Program-made: the position numbers and the translations under genes
NCBI RefSeq assembly: GCF_009720745.1
Contig: NZ_WNKX01000002.1
Location: 248,001 to 312,000, forward strand
From: Massilia eburnea
Lineage (GTDB): Bacteria > Pseudomonadota > Gammaproteobacteria > Burkholderiales > Burkholderiaceae_D
Reading direction: 5' to 3'
DNA: 64,000 bases
The notes under the pieces: generated by a model
Database searches by the model: none
Told to the model about the DNA's origin: nothing
Seen by the model: the letters and a program-made list of their open reading frames with translations, nothing else
Shown here: positions 1-10,105 of the stretch, piece by piece
Layout of the letters: each line of letters opens with the position of its first letter
Numbering within the stretch: the stretch's first letter is position 1

Positions 1-191
1 CGGTGCTGCGCATCGCCCTGGCCGAAGCGGCGTGCAAAGTGCGCAGCGGCGGCGTGGAAGACGATGAGGAAGATATGGGTGTGGCTGCGTGGGCCGGCAT
101 CCTGCCTTTCACCCAGTTGCGCCTGGCGCCGCAGCAAGACCCGGCCTGCCAGGTGGCGCCGCCAGAGTATGTGCGCAATTGGGCGGCCTGA
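1..191 (+). CDS. PPOX-class FMN-binding protein (pyridoxamine 5'-phosphate oxidase family), C-terminal fragment
   Basis: Only the last 62 codons lie in the window; the reading frame enters at base 3 and stops with TGA at 189-191. The tail contains KVRSGGVEDDEED, WAGILP and a closing P-x-Y-V-x-N-W, an arrangement typical of the C-terminus of the PPOX-class flavoprotein subfamily annotated as pyridoxamine 5'-phosphate oxidase family. Members usually bind FMN and are often of unknown substrate. The nitroreductase- or PNPOx-like catalytic half is outside the window, so function cannot be judged. The GNAT gene starts 19 bases after the stop in the same direction and may be co-transcribed. Confidence 0.6.
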   Translation, partial: VLRIALAEAACKVRSGGVEDDEEDMGVAAWAGILPFTQLRLAPQQDPACQVAPPEYVRNWAA

Positions 192-210
192 TTTTCACTT
201 GAGGAGATAT

Positions 211-660
211 ATGAGTACCATCACTGTTCGCCAAGCCTTGCTGTCCGACCTTGACGCGCTGGTCCCGCTGGTAGACGGATATCGCCAGTTCTACGGCCGC
301 GAGGGCGATGCATCCGCCGCCAGGGAATTCCTGCTGGCGCGCTTCGATCACAGCGAATCGATTATCTTCATCGCATTCGACGGCGAGCGCGCGGTTGGTT
401 TCACCCAGCTCTATCCCAGCTTTTCCACTGTATCGCTGGCACGGACCTTCATACTCAACGATTTGTTTGTCGACCAGCCGGGACGCCGTAAGGGCGTCGG
501 CGGAAAACTGTTGTCGGCTGCAATCAACTATGCCAAAGACCTTGGCGCGATCCGCCTCACGCTATCGACGGCAACCACGAATGAAGCAGCGCAGGCGCTG
601 TACCAGGCCGCGGGCTGGGTGCGCGACGACAAGTTCTTCGTCTACCACTTCGCTGTTTAG
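211..660 (+). CDS. GNAT family N-acetyltransferase
   Basis: 149 residues, the usual size for a single-domain GNAT enzyme that moves an acetyl group from acetyl-CoA to an amine. The acetyl-CoA pyrophosphate-binding motif A is visible as GRRKGVGGKLL (residues 91-101, R-x-x-G-x-G/A pattern), preceded by the beta-4 strand ILNDLFVDQP and followed by NEAAQALYQAAGW, the typical motif B helix and strand. The ATG at 211 is preferred because GAGGAG sits 4-9 bases upstream; an in-frame start at 64 would overlap the preceding gene. The substrate is not predictable. The 3' end overlaps the convergent PPK2 gene by 4 bases. Confidence 0.85.
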   Translation: MSTITVRQALLSDLDALVPLVDGYRQFYGREGDASAAREFLLARFDHSESIIFIAFDGERAVGFTQLYPSFSTVSLARTFILNDLFVDQPGRRKGVGGKLLSAAINYAKDLGAIRLTLSTATTNEAAQALYQAAGWVRDDKFFVYHFAV

Positions 661-1445
661 CGGACCTTGAGCTTGTGCAGGCGCTTGTCGGGCGGCGGCC
701 AGTCGAGCCGCATCCCGCGCAAGGTTTCCAGCAGCACGCGTGCGACCGCTTCGTTGCGGTAGCGCTTCGAATCAGCGGGGATCACGTACCACGGTGCGTG
801 ATCGGCATTGGTTGCGGTGATCGCATCGCTGTAGGCTTTCTGGTAGTCCTTCCAGAGCTCGCGCTGCTTCAAGTCTTCCGGATCGAACTTCCAGTGCTTG
901 TGCGGGTCGTCGACGCGCGCTTGCAGCCGTTCGCGCTGCTCGTCCTTCGATATATGCAGGAAAAACTTGACGATGGTGGTGCCGCTTTCGGCCAGCATGC
1001 GTTCAAAGTCACGGATCTGCGCGTAGCGGCGCTTGCATTCGGCCGGCGTGATCATGCCCACTACGCGCGTGATCAATACGTCTTCATAATGGCTGCGGTT
1101 GAAGACGCCGATTTCGCCGGCCTTGGGCACTTCGCGGTGGATGCGCCACAGGAAGTCGTGCGCAGCCTCGATTTCAGTGGGGGCGCGGAAGCCGGTCGCG
1201 TGCAATCCCATGGGGTTGATGCTGCTGAACAGGTGGCGCACGGTGCCGTCCTTGCCGGAGGTGTCCGTGCCCTGTAAGACGATCAGCAGCTTGCGTTTGC
1301 GCTCGGCATACAGCATCTCCTGCAAATCGGAGATGTCATCGAGCACTTTGTCCAGCGCGTCCTGGTCCGGCTTGGCGTCGGCTTTGGCGTCCTTGTCGCG
1401 CAGCTTGAGACTTGGCTTGGCCCGGAATTGATCGATCGCTTTCAT
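657..1445 (-). CDS. PPK2 family polyphosphate kinase
   Basis: 262 residues, the length of a single-domain class I-type PPK2, which uses polyphosphate to phosphorylate nucleoside mono- or diphosphates (or the reverse). The Walker A loop is GTDTSGKDGT (residues 59-68), the Walker B-equivalent region is FNRSHYEDVL (115-124), and a basic lid segment follows (KDEQRERLQARVDDPHKHW). These are hallmarks of the family (PF03976). The N-terminus is charged with no export signal, so the protein is cytoplasmic. It begins 26 bases downstream of the end of the big minus-strand operon and could be read through from it. Whether it prefers ADP, AMP or GDP cannot be told here. Confidence 0.9.
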   Translation of the reverse strand: MKAIDQFRAKPSLKLRDKDAKADAKPDQDALDKVLDDISDLQEMLYAERKRKLLIVLQGTDTSGKDGTVRHLFSSINPMGLHATGFRAPTEIEAAHDFLWRIHREVPKAGEIGVFNRSHYEDVLITRVVGMITPAECKRRYAQIRDFERMLAESGTTIVKFFLHISKDEQRERLQARVDDPHKHWKFDPEDLKQRELWKDYQKAYSDAITATNADHAPWYVIPADSKRYRNEAVARVLLETLRGMRLDWPPPDKRLHKLKVR

Positions 1446-1471
1446 GCGACGACATTAGCACAGCTTTCCGC

Positions 1472-3160
1472 TCAGCGGCGTTCGCGCCACCAAAGCAGCA
1501 GCAGGCTGGAAGCGAAGGCGAGGCCGAGAAGCCAGCGCGGAACCGCACAGGCCCATGCTTGTTGCGTGTCCGCGACGGCAGCGGGGGCTGCTGCTGCGCT
1601 GCCGGCGCGGGGGAGTCTCGCAACTGGCTGGGCGCTGCGGCTGGCATAACGGGCCGTCGCGTCATGCCGCAGCGCCGCTTGCCACGCCGGCCAATCCTCG
1701 ACGCTGTAGACGAAGACCGCGCTTTCCGTGTCCTGGCTGTTGAGCGCCAGCCAGCCGGCAGCGCGCGGCCAGAACGCCACGCAAGCGGCATCGGCGCGCT
1801 CGCTACGCGCCTGCCAGCGCATGGCTTCCTGCCCCACGCTGACGGCGCCGCCTGCCGCCACGCCTTGCGCGCATAGCTCGGTGCGCAAGCCTGGCAGCGG
1901 CATCGGCTCCGCCTCGAGCCAGCGCACTTTCTGCAAGCTACCAAGCGCCGCCATGTCCAGTACCTGCTGCCACCATTGTCCCAGCGCCGCAGGTTCGCTG
2001 ATTGCATGGCGGTGCCAATCGCGCACGCCCAGCCAAAGGAGACGGCCTTTTTGCCATTCGCGCTGCCACAGCCAGGGCTTGCCGTCCTTGTCACGGGCAA
2101 AGGCTTGCCAGGCGCCGCCCGCAGCCGGGATCTGCGCTCCTGCGGCGAAATCTAGTGTGGCGCCCGACAGCAGCAGATGCCGCATGTCTTCCCGCTCGGT
2201 CGTGGCCGATTGCGGCGCCAGTTTCAGTCCGAGTTCGCGCTGCCACAGCGCCGCATCGCCCGCATTGCCGCCCAGGACCAGCACAGGCATGCCTTGCGCT
2301 GCCTGCGCCAGCGCGCCGCGCAGCCCGCCGCTTTCAAGCCAGGCAGCGTCCGCCACCAGCAGGTTCGGATGGACTAGCGGTGCGCGCGCTTCCTCGCTGC
2401 GGGTGAGCGACTTGCCAAGCGTGGTTTGCCAGTCGATGATGGAGTTCGAATCCGTCAGCAACTGGTTCAGTACCCGCGTGTCGAACGATGGCGCGCCAAA
2501 GCGGCCTTGCACTTGCAGTGGAATCGCGTCGAGGACGCGCAGCGGCACCGGGCCTTGCGCGGCGGTTTTTCCGTCCTTGTCCAGCAGGCGCGCCTGCAGC
2601 ACCATAGTTTCCGCCATTGGCGGCTGCCATTGCACGCTCAGCGCCTCGGCCACCGCATCGCCAGCACGCGCTTCAGCGAGCAACTGGCCGTTTTCAGCCA
2701 GCAGTTGCAGGCGCCAGCCGGCTTGCGGCGTGCCGCGCCGTACGGTTAGCGCAAAGCTGCGCCCCAAGGGCAAGGTGCGCGGAAAATCCAGCCATAGCAA
2801 GCCTTCGTTTGACGGCTGCCATTGGACCCGGCGCACAGGCATGTCGCGCCATTGCGCTTCCTGCAGGCCATGCCCCTTGATTTCGATCAGGGCATTCCTC
2901 GGCGTCGATGGCAGTTGCGCCAGCGCCGAGGCAAGAGCGTCGCTCGGAACGATGCCGGCACCGGTGGTATCCAAGGCCAGCGGTCCCGCGCTGCCGGAAG
3001 CCGTCAACGTTGCGGGTGCAGCCAGCAGGGCCGCGAGCGATATGCCGGCAGCAAAGGCCAACGCCGCATCGGCCCAGTGCTTCCCGCGCAGATACAGCAG
3101 GGCGCTGGCCGTACCGGCCAGCGCAGCGCCGGCGTACAGCAGGTTGATGTCCACGTTCAC
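1472..3160 (-). CDS. membrane-anchored periplasmic protein with GATase-like region, last gene of the TldD/MoxR/BatA operon
   Basis: 562 residues from a GTG start at 3160 whose first bases overlap the upstream stop codon (GTGA, 3157-3160), showing translational coupling. Two hydrophobic segments lie near the N-terminus (residues about 6-28 and 32-52) and one at the extreme C-terminus followed by WWRERR, so a large middle part probably faces the periplasm. The middle contains VLVLGGNAGDAALW, reminiscent of the glutamine-amidotransferase-like fold seen in membrane partners of BatA proteins, but no catalytic Cys-His pair can be assigned. Its place after MoxR, DUF58, BatA-like and DUF4175-like genes suggests a structural partner in that complex. 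Function unknown. Confidence 0.7.
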   Translation of the reverse strand: MNVDINLLYAGAALAGTASALLYLRGKHWADAALAFAAGISLAALLAAPATLTASGSAGPLALDTTGAGIVPSDALASALAQLPSTPRNALIEIKGHGLQEAQWRDMPVRRVQWQPSNEGLLWLDFPRTLPLGRSFALTVRRGTPQAGWRLQLLAENGQLLAEARAGDAVAEALSVQWQPPMAETMVLQARLLDKDGKTAAQGPVPLRVLDAIPLQVQGRFGAPSFDTRVLNQLLTDSNSIIDWQTTLGKSLTRSEEARAPLVHPNLLVADAAWLESGGLRGALAQAAQGMPVLVLGGNAGDAALWQRELGLKLAPQSATTEREDMRHLLLSGATLDFAAGAQIPAAGGAWQAFARDKDGKPWLWQREWQKGRLLWLGVRDWHRHAISEPAALGQWWQQVLDMAALGSLQKVRWLEAEPMPLPGLRTELCAQGVAAGGAVSVGQEAMRWQARSERADAACVAFWPRAAGWLALNSQDTESAVFVYSVEDWPAWQAALRHDATARYASRSAQPVARLPRAGSAAAAPAAVADTQQAWACAVPRWLLGLAFASSLLLLWWRERR

Positions 3161-5208
3161 TGCGCCCCCTTCCCTTGCAATGCCAAGCCGAAGCGCGTCT
3201 GCGCTTGTGGACGGGCCTGCAGCAAGACGGGCGCTTGCGCGATAGTTGCGCGCAGCCAGGCACGCAATTTTGCGCGGCAAGGCTGGCATCCATCGGCAAC
3301 ATCCTGCACTGCGGCTTGGGCGGCCAGGCGCTGTTCATCGTCCGGCAGCCGGGCCACGGCTTCGCGCGCCGCCTTGCTCCACAGGGCCGGTAAAGCGCCG
3401 TCGCCGCCCAGCGCCTGCACCAGGTCGCGCACATCGCCTGGCATGAACTCATCCGCTGCGGCTTGCGCACGGCGGTAGCTTGCGGCGCCCGTCATTTCCC
3501 CGGTCATGCGTTTTTCTTCCTTGATCGCTGGCGGCACAAAAGCCGTCCGGTGCAGGTAGACGCGTTCGGCCTGCTGCAGCTCCTTGATTGCACCCAGCGC
3601 CTTGTACTCCGGCGGCAGCGCTGCTTTTGGCACAATGGCTCGCAGCTGCTTTTCAGCGTCCCACATCGCGCGCAAGGCGCGGCGCAGGACCTCTTTCGTC
3701 GCCGGGTCGAAGATGGTGGCGTTGCCTTCCTGGTCGTGCGTGTGGCCATATTCAGCGGCGATATTGCCGGTACCGAAGCCGCCTGGGCCCTTGGTTTCCG
3801 CGGCGCCGCCATGCGCGTGGCCATCGTCATGCTCATCGCCGCCGAACAGGGAAGACTCTTCACCGAGGAACTGGCCGTAGCGCAAGCGCAGCTTGGCCTG
3901 GTCTCCGGCGATTGCTTCGCTGCGTGAACGCACTGCGGCGGCGCCAAGGCGCGGCATGTCGGCTACCAGTTGTTCGGTGTCGATGATGATCTGGCGCTGG
4001 CTGCGCAGGTTTTCCGGCTTCGCCAGCGACGGCAGGGCGGTTGATTCCTGCGCCTCACCTGGAGGGCCGGGCAAGCGCAGGGTGTAGGTTGGCGACTGAG
4101 CGATGTGCGGCGCAGGCGCGTTGTCGCTGGCGCGTACGAAGAAGTACAGCTCGTCGCCTGGTTCCATGCCAAGCTCCTTCAACAGCCATTGCTTGTTCCA
4201 ACTGCGCTTGCGCGGGTCCGGCGAAGCTGGCAGCGGGGTTTCCTTGTCCGTGAACCGGATGTTTTCTCCGCTGCCGCGTGCGAGCGTCATGTGCAGCGTA
4301 GCCCTGGTGATTGCGTAGTCGTCACTGACATTGACGCTGATTTGTGCGCTTTGCGCTTCCGGCTTCAGGACGCTCACCGATTCGTTTGGCGCGGCGATCG
4401 TTACCTGCGGCGGCAGGTCGGGCGTCACGCGGATCGTATAGCGCTGGGACGGATTCCTGCGGTTTCGCCAGAATGCTGAATCGATCGCCGTCCATTCAGC
4501 GCATTTGCCGGCCGGGGTTTGCAGGGTCTGGCCGTCGCCAAGTTCGATGGCCGCGTCGGCGTTGATGGCGCACCAGCGCACTTTACTGTGCTGAGGGACC
4601 TGCAAGTCGCGCGCCCCGCCTTCGCTTGGCTGGACCCCAGTGTATGCAGGCGGCTCCGTGCGCAGGCTGATGCCGGCCACTGCTCCTGCCTGCACTGCCG
4701 GCCCGTGGCCTTGCGGCGTCGAGTGCGGCGCGCCATGCGCGGCGGCGTATGCCCAGGCACCCGCTGCGGCGACGATGGCCAATGCCAGCGGGATTGCGTT
4801 GAAACGGGATTTTTGTTTTGCGATATTGCCGAGGCGCTCATCGGTGAGCGCGCCGCCGATACGCGCCAGCAGGCGATTGCGTTGCAGTTCCCCCAGGGGC
4901 GTGTCAGGCGCCGCCGCCAGCATTGCGCTGCTGTCCTCCAACTCGGGGACGGCGGCATTCAGCCACGATGGCAACTTGTCTTCGATCCGTTTGCGCCAGA
5001 TGGTGAAGTCGATTGCGGCCCAAAGCGCGGCCGCTGCTGCCAGTGCGGCCAGCACGCTCGGCGTTACCGGTGTCGAAACATTGTTGTTCGCGATGGCTAG
5101 CGCGGCGACAGGAAGCAGCGGCAGCAGCCAGCTGGCGGCGCGGCGGCGGACCAGCGCGTGCAGCATGCGCTGGCGCACGCTGGCCAGATGGTCAGCGGCG
5201 GCGGGCAT
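3157..5208 (-). CDS. DUF4175-like membrane protein
   Basis: 683 residues. Two N-terminal hydrophobic segments (about 26-42 and 48-68), a third around 138-160, then a long soluble region with beta-rich segments (PQVTIAAPNESVSVLKPE, a DDYAITRATLHMTL stretch, FVRASDNAP) and a C-terminal helical part. This matches DUF4175-type proteins that accompany MoxR/DUF58/BatA clusters. A His/Asp/Gly-rich loop (GGDEHDDGHAHGG, later YGHTHDQ) around residues 450-490 could bind divalent metal; that is inference. The start overlaps the upstream BatA-like gene by 17 bases and the end overlaps the next GTG by 4 bases, so it is embedded in an operon. Confidence 0.75.
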   Translation of the reverse strand: MPAAADHLASVRQRMLHALVRRRAASWLLPLLPVAALAIANNNVSTPVTPSVLAALAAAAALWAAIDFTIWRKRIEDKLPSWLNAAVPELEDSSAMLAAAPDTPLGELQRNRLLARIGGALTDERLGNIAKQKSRFNAIPLALAIVAAAGAWAYAAAHGAPHSTPQGHGPAVQAGAVAGISLRTEPPAYTGVQPSEGGARDLQVPQHSKVRWCAINADAAIELGDGQTLQTPAGKCAEWTAIDSAFWRNRRNPSQRYTIRVTPDLPPQVTIAAPNESVSVLKPEAQSAQISVNVSDDYAITRATLHMTLARGSGENIRFTDKETPLPASPDPRKRSWNKQWLLKELGMEPGDELYFFVRASDNAPAPHIAQSPTYTLRLPGPPGEAQESTALPSLAKPENLRSQRQIIIDTEQLVADMPRLGAAAVRSRSEAIAGDQAKLRLRYGQFLGEESSLFGGDEHDDGHAHGGAAETKGPGGFGTGNIAAEYGHTHDQEGNATIFDPATKEVLRRALRAMWDAEKQLRAIVPKAALPPEYKALGAIKELQQAERVYLHRTAFVPPAIKEEKRMTGEMTGAASYRRAQAAADEFMPGDVRDLVQALGGDGALPALWSKAAREAVARLPDDEQRLAAQAAVQDVADGCQPCRAKLRAWLRATIAQAPVLLQARPQAQTRFGLALQGKGAQ

Positions 5209-6250
5209 GGGCCAGGATCCTTTCGGCTGCGAACAAGGCCATCAGAGCAAGGGCCAGCCAAGCCGGCGAGCGTGCCAGGGGTGTCGGCAGCGGCTTGTTG
5301 CGAGCGGGTGCCATGGACTGGGCCGGCATTGGGTAGGCCGCGGGGAGTAATGTGGCGGCTTGCCAGCGCTCGTAAAGGGCGCGGGCGGCGTCGATGTCTT
5401 GCAGCGGCCACTTGGCAGCAGTCCAGGTGAGGCCCTGCGGCGTTTGCTTCTGCCCGTCGGCGCCGGCGCGCCACCACAGGGGTGCTTTCCAGGAAGGCGG
5501 CGGTTCGGCGTCCTGGCGGTCCCAGACAATCAATTCGGTTTCCGGTGTTGGCGTGTCCGCAATCACATAGCGATTGGCGCCGTCTGCGGCAGTGCTGAAG
5601 GCCGCGAACAACGCTTGCCAGTTCGCGATCCGCTGGGGCGGCGCAACGACGACCACATGGCGGTCGCGGGGCGCCACGGTGGGCATCGGCGCGAGGTGGC
5701 CCGATGCGCTGGCCGCGGCAGCGGAAGAAGCGAGTGCGGCGGGAGCATGGGCAGAAGCAGCATCCGGGGGCGAAAGGCGCAGCTCGGCGGCGTGGGCCAG
5801 GCGCGGGCGGAGCGCTGGCATCGCGGCGCTTGGCGCGAGGATCAGGAAGCGCGCCTGCGGGCGCCATTCATGCTCGTTCAGGGCGAGCCAGTTCCATACG
5901 TCGGCCGGCAGCGGCTCGCGTGCGGCGGCGGCCATGCCGGCGGCCTGGATTTGCTGTGCCGTCCATGGCGAGGATTCGATTGCTGGGTCGACGAAAACAG
6001 TGTCTCCCTTCCACGGCATTGCCAGCACCGCGAGCCAGGCGATCAGCGCAAGCAGCAGGGCGAGCCGCACCAGCAGGAGCGGCACGTCCGACCAGCGCAG
6101 CATGCGCTGCTGCTGCGGCGCTGCGGCCGGCAGGAAGCGGGCGGTGGCCAGGAGCTCGGTACGGGTACGTTCGCGTTTGCGCATATGCCACCACACCGGC
6201 AGCAACAGCACCGGCAAGGCGAACCACCACAAAGGCTGCATGCTGGTCAT
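5192..6250 (-). CDS. BatA-like N-terminal domain membrane protein
   Basis: 352 residues from the ATG at 6250, chosen because it forms an ATGA overlap with the DUF58 stop; an upstream in-frame start would lie inside that gene. The N-terminus (LWWFALPVLLLPVWWHMRK, then FLPAA and a second hydrophobic segment near residues 55-80) is the classic BatA/BatB N-terminal module (PF07584): one membrane helix, a cytoplasmic loop and a second helix. A third helix near the C-terminus (AWLALALMALFAAERIL) precedes basic residues. The von Willebrand A domain of true BatA is not recognisable, so this is a BatA-like, not BatA, protein. It sits directly after the DUF58 gene. Confidence 0.8.
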   Translation of the reverse strand: MTSMQPLWWFALPVLLLPVWWHMRKRERTRTELLATARFLPAAAPQQQRMLRWSDVPLLLVRLALLLALIAWLAVLAMPWKGDTVFVDPAIESSPWTAQQIQAAGMAAAAREPLPADVWNWLALNEHEWRPQARFLILAPSAAMPALRPRLAHAAELRLSPPDAASAHAPAALASSAAAASASGHLAPMPTVAPRDRHVVVVAPPQRIANWQALFAAFSTAADGANRYVIADTPTPETELIVWDRQDAEPPPSWKAPLWWRAGADGQKQTPQGLTWTAAKWPLQDIDAARALYERWQAATLLPAAYPMPAQSMAPARNKPLPTPLARSPAWLALALMALFAAERILAHARRR

Positions 6251-7137
6251 GGCCGGCGCGCCTCCGGATTGCGCAGCCAGGCGCGGAGTACCTCGCCCAG
6301 CGGCTGCTCGATACGCGCCTCGCAAAGCGGCACGTCATGCTGGCGGCAGGCGCCTCGGACTGCACCGAAATGCGATTCGAGCGCCGCGCGATAGGCTTCG
6401 CGTCCCTCTCGGGCAAAGCTGTGCAGGCCGCCGTCGGCTTCCGGATCACGGTAGGCGTGGCCGGCGGCGATATTCGCCTCGACTTCGGCCTCGGTGCGCA
6501 AGGCGAGCATTCGCACGTCATGCCGCATATGCCGCAGGCGGATCAAGGCCTCTCCAAGGGGCGAAGGCCAGTCCAGCGCATCGGTGGCGGCGAACACCAT
6601 GCTTTGCGAACGCGCGAAATGCAGGCTGGCGCGCAGCGTCTCCGCATCGGGCAATCCTCCCGCCGGCGTGGCGCGCTGAAGCGCCGCCAGCACGCGCTGC
6701 AAATGGCGCGGCCCACGCGAGGCTGGTGTGAACTCGACGCGCCCTCCCGACAGCAGCAGCAAGCCGAAAGCATCGCCCTGGCGCTGCGCAATCGCCGCCA
6801 CGCAAGCCAGCGCCGTGCGTGCGTACCAATGCTTGCTCAGGCCATCCACGCGGCGGCTTGGCTCCGCCATCGATGCACTGGCATCCAGCACGAGCCAGGT
6901 AGCGACGTGGCTGTCGCGCTCCGCTTCGCGCACGTAATAGCGGTCGGCGCGCGCCAGCAGTTTCCAGTCCACGCGGCGCCATTCGTCGCCGGGCGCATAC
7001 GCACGGTACTCGGAAAACTCAACGCCGGCGCCGCGTTCACGGCCAGCGTGGATCCCATGGCCAAGGCCCGCCAGAACGTGGCGGATCACCAGTTCAAGGT
7101 CGGCGGAATGCGCCAGCAGCACAGGTGTTTCCAGCAT
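6247..7137 (-). CDS. DUF58 domain protein (MoxR partner, vWA-like)
   Basis: 296 residues. The DUF58 signature YAPGDEWRRVDWK is at residues 47-59, and a MIDAS-like metal site follows as DASASM (85-90), so a von Willebrand A-like fold is likely. DUF58 proteins are habitually encoded next to MoxR AAA+ ATPases and are thought to be adaptor or target proteins in MoxR-driven maturation. Here the stop lies two bases past the MoxR stop boundary (MoxR ends at 7140, this gene starts at 7137), and its own stop overlaps the BatA-like start. No signal peptide or membrane helix is seen, so it is probably cytoplasmic. Confidence 0.85.
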   Translation of the reverse strand: MLETPVLLAHSADLELVIRHVLAGLGHGIHAGRERGAGVEFSEYRAYAPGDEWRRVDWKLLARADRYYVREAERDSHVATWLVLDASASMAEPSRRVDGLSKHWYARTALACVAAIAQRQGDAFGLLLLSGGRVEFTPASRGPRHLQRVLAALQRATPAGGLPDAETLRASLHFARSQSMVFAATDALDWPSPLGEALIRLRHMRHDVRMLALRTEAEVEANIAAGHAYRDPEADGGLHSFAREGREAYRAALESHFGAVRGACRQHDVPLCEARIEQPLGEVLRAWLRNPEARRP

Positions 7138-7139
7138 GC

Positions 7140-8137
<998 letters not shown>

Positions 8138-8141
<4 letters not shown>

Positions 8142-8758
8142 GCTCCCAACGCGTATTGAATGATGTTGACTGCGAAGCGCGTGTTGTCGATCGCCAGCCA
8201 GCGCTTGTTGCGGAAATCATAGTCCCATTCGCAGCCATAATCCTTGTTGCTATACAAAAGCCTGATGCGGCCGTTGAATTCCACCGCCTTCAGGTACTCG
8301 TGCACCAGGTCGTCGCCCCAGCCGTTCAATTCCATCCCAGTATTCGGCGGACCATCGAACTTGAAGAAGGCCGAATACAGCGAGTGATTGTTGGGGATCT
8401 TGTGCAGGGCCTTGGGCCCGAAAATTTTCGCCACTTCCGCTTCGAACGACTTCGCGAACAGTCCGTCGATGTCATGGTTGCAGTCGTCAACGAAGACGAA
8501 GCCGCCGCCCCGCACGTAGCGCTCGAAATTCTTCCGTTCTGCCGGTGTGAATTGCACCAGCTTGTGGCCGGCCAGGTAGCAGAACGGGGCCTCCAGCATC
8601 TTGGGGTCGGACAATGCCACGATGCGCTCGACGGGATCGACTTTCAGGGTCGTGTATTCGACCAGCGAGTTAAGCACGTTGCTGGGCATGCGGATGTCGA
8701 CGTCCCAGTCGCCTGACTCGTAGGTCAGGCGGGTGAAGTAGAAGTCGTAGGCGGGCAT
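8138..8758 (-). CDS. DUF4159 domain protein
   Basis: 206 residues consisting almost wholly of a DUF4159 domain: FTRLTYESGDWDVD near the N-terminus, the YVRGGGFVFVDDCNHD segment (about residues 121-136) and a C-terminal NIIQYALG helix. The fold is glutamine-amidotransferase-like but the catalytic cysteine is not conserved in the family as far as I know; no enzymatic activity is established. DUF4159 is often a C-terminal module of larger BatA-type membrane proteins; here it is freestanding and lacks a signal peptide. It begins 3 bases after the preceding TldE gene and overlaps MoxR by 4 bases. Confidence 0.85.
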
Positions 8759-8761
8759 TCC

Positions 8762-10096
8762 TCAGACCGCGTCGGACAGCGATGTGAAGTTGAAATCACG
8801 TACCTTCATCGCCGGGATCATCAGCTTGCGCGAATCGGTATCGCCGATCAGCACCGGACGCCCCAGTTCATCGATATTGTTCAACATCGATACCGGACTG
8901 TCGTTGAAGCGGAAGTTCTTGATCGGGTGCTTGATCTTGCCGTTCTCGATGTAGAAGGTGCCATCGCGCGTCAGGCCGGTCAGCGCCACCGATTGCGGGT
9001 CCACCATGCGGATATACCAGGTGCGCGTCACCAGGATGCCCTTCTTTGTCGATGCAATCAATTCCTCGGTCGACTTGGCGCCGCCTGCCATGATGATATT
9101 GCCGGCCGACGGAGTCGCCGCCTTGCCCTGCTTCTGCGCCCAGTAGCGGTTGTAGTCCAGCGATGTAATCATGCCGCCCTTGATCAGGTCGCGGCGCGCG
9201 CGCGCCTGCATCGTTCCCTGGTCCCATGGCAGCACCGGGGCATTGGCATCCCATGGATCGGTCCAGACGTTCACCTGCTCGTCAAACAGCTTGTCACCCA
9301 GGCGGTTGGCGCCGCCCTTCTTCGACAGGAAGCTGCGGCCTTCGTCGGCGGAACGCGCATCGAAAGCGCTGAACATGAAGTTCAACAAGTCGTTGGTGGC
9401 GGCAGGCTCCATCACCACGGTATAGCGGCCCGGCTCCAGCGCCTTGGCGTCCACCGAACGCAGCGCCTTTTCAATGGCGATCTCGGAAGCTGCGCGCGGA
9501 TCGAACGATTTGGGATCGTAGGCCGAACGGTTGACCCAGCCCGAACCACGGCCATCATCGGTGCGCGTGGTCACGGTGAAATTCAAGCCGCCCATTTCCT
9601 GGAAGCCGAACACGCCATTCGAGTTGGCGATGCAGTCAAAACCGATGCTGTCGTTGAAGAAGCCCGCAGCCTGCAGTCCCGCTTTCTTCGCCGCATCAAT
9701 GCTGGCAAAGGCCACATCGGCACGGTATTCCGGGCTGAATGCCTCGGCGTTACGTTGGAACGTATTACTGGCCTTGAAGTCCTGCTTGCCCACGGCCGGC
9801 ATGAACTCAGGATTTTCGGGCGCCAGTCGTGCGATTTCCTCGGCCCGGCGTACTGCCGCTTCCAGCGACTTCGCATCGAACTGGTTGCAGGTAGCAGCAC
9901 CCTGCCTTTTGCCGAAGGCGACGCTGACCACCAGCGTAGTGTCTTCGATCAGGCCGGCGGTGGAAACACTGTTGTTCGCATAGCGCACATTACCCTTGCG
10001 GCTGCCGCTCAGGTTCACGCGGCATCCATCGGCCTTGGACATGGCCATCACTTTGTCGCAAATGCTTTTCGCTTCGTCTTTGCTCAGGAGTTTCAT
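8762..10096 (-). CDS. TldE/PmbA-type metallopeptidase partner, copy 2
   Basis: 444 residues, close to the size of E. coli TldE/PmbA. TldE pairs with TldD to form a heterodimeric zinc protease that trims unfolded or modified peptides (known for microcin B17 maturation and CcdA degradation). It lacks the HEXXXH zinc motif, as TldE proteins do. The N-terminus (MKLLSKDEAKSICDKVM) has no export signal. It is strongly similar along its full length to the copy at 11814-13151: both share the C-terminal end MKVRDFNFTSLSDAV and segments such as DARSADEGRSFL. It follows its TldD partner after 9 bases. The pair is evidently a duplication of the upstream pair. Confidence 0.9.
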   Translation of the reverse strand: MKLLSKDEAKSICDKVMAMSKADGCRVNLSGSRKGNVRYANNSVSTAGLIEDTTLVVSVAFGKRQGAATCNQFDAKSLEAAVRRAEEIARLAPENPEFMPAVGKQDFKASNTFQRNAEAFSPEYRADVAFASIDAAKKAGLQAAGFFNDSIGFDCIANSNGVFGFQEMGGLNFTVTTRTDDGRGSGWVNRSAYDPKSFDPRAASEIAIEKALRSVDAKALEPGRYTVVMEPAATNDLLNFMFSAFDARSADEGRSFLSKKGGANRLGDKLFDEQVNVWTDPWDANAPVLPWDQGTMQARARRDLIKGGMITSLDYNRYWAQKQGKAATPSAGNIIMAGGAKSTEELIASTKKGILVTRTWYIRMVDPQSVALTGLTRDGTFYIENGKIKHPIKNFRFNDSPVSMLNNIDELGRPVLIGDTDSRKLMIPAMKVRDFNFTSLSDAV

Positions 10097-10105
10097 CGGG
10101 TGTCC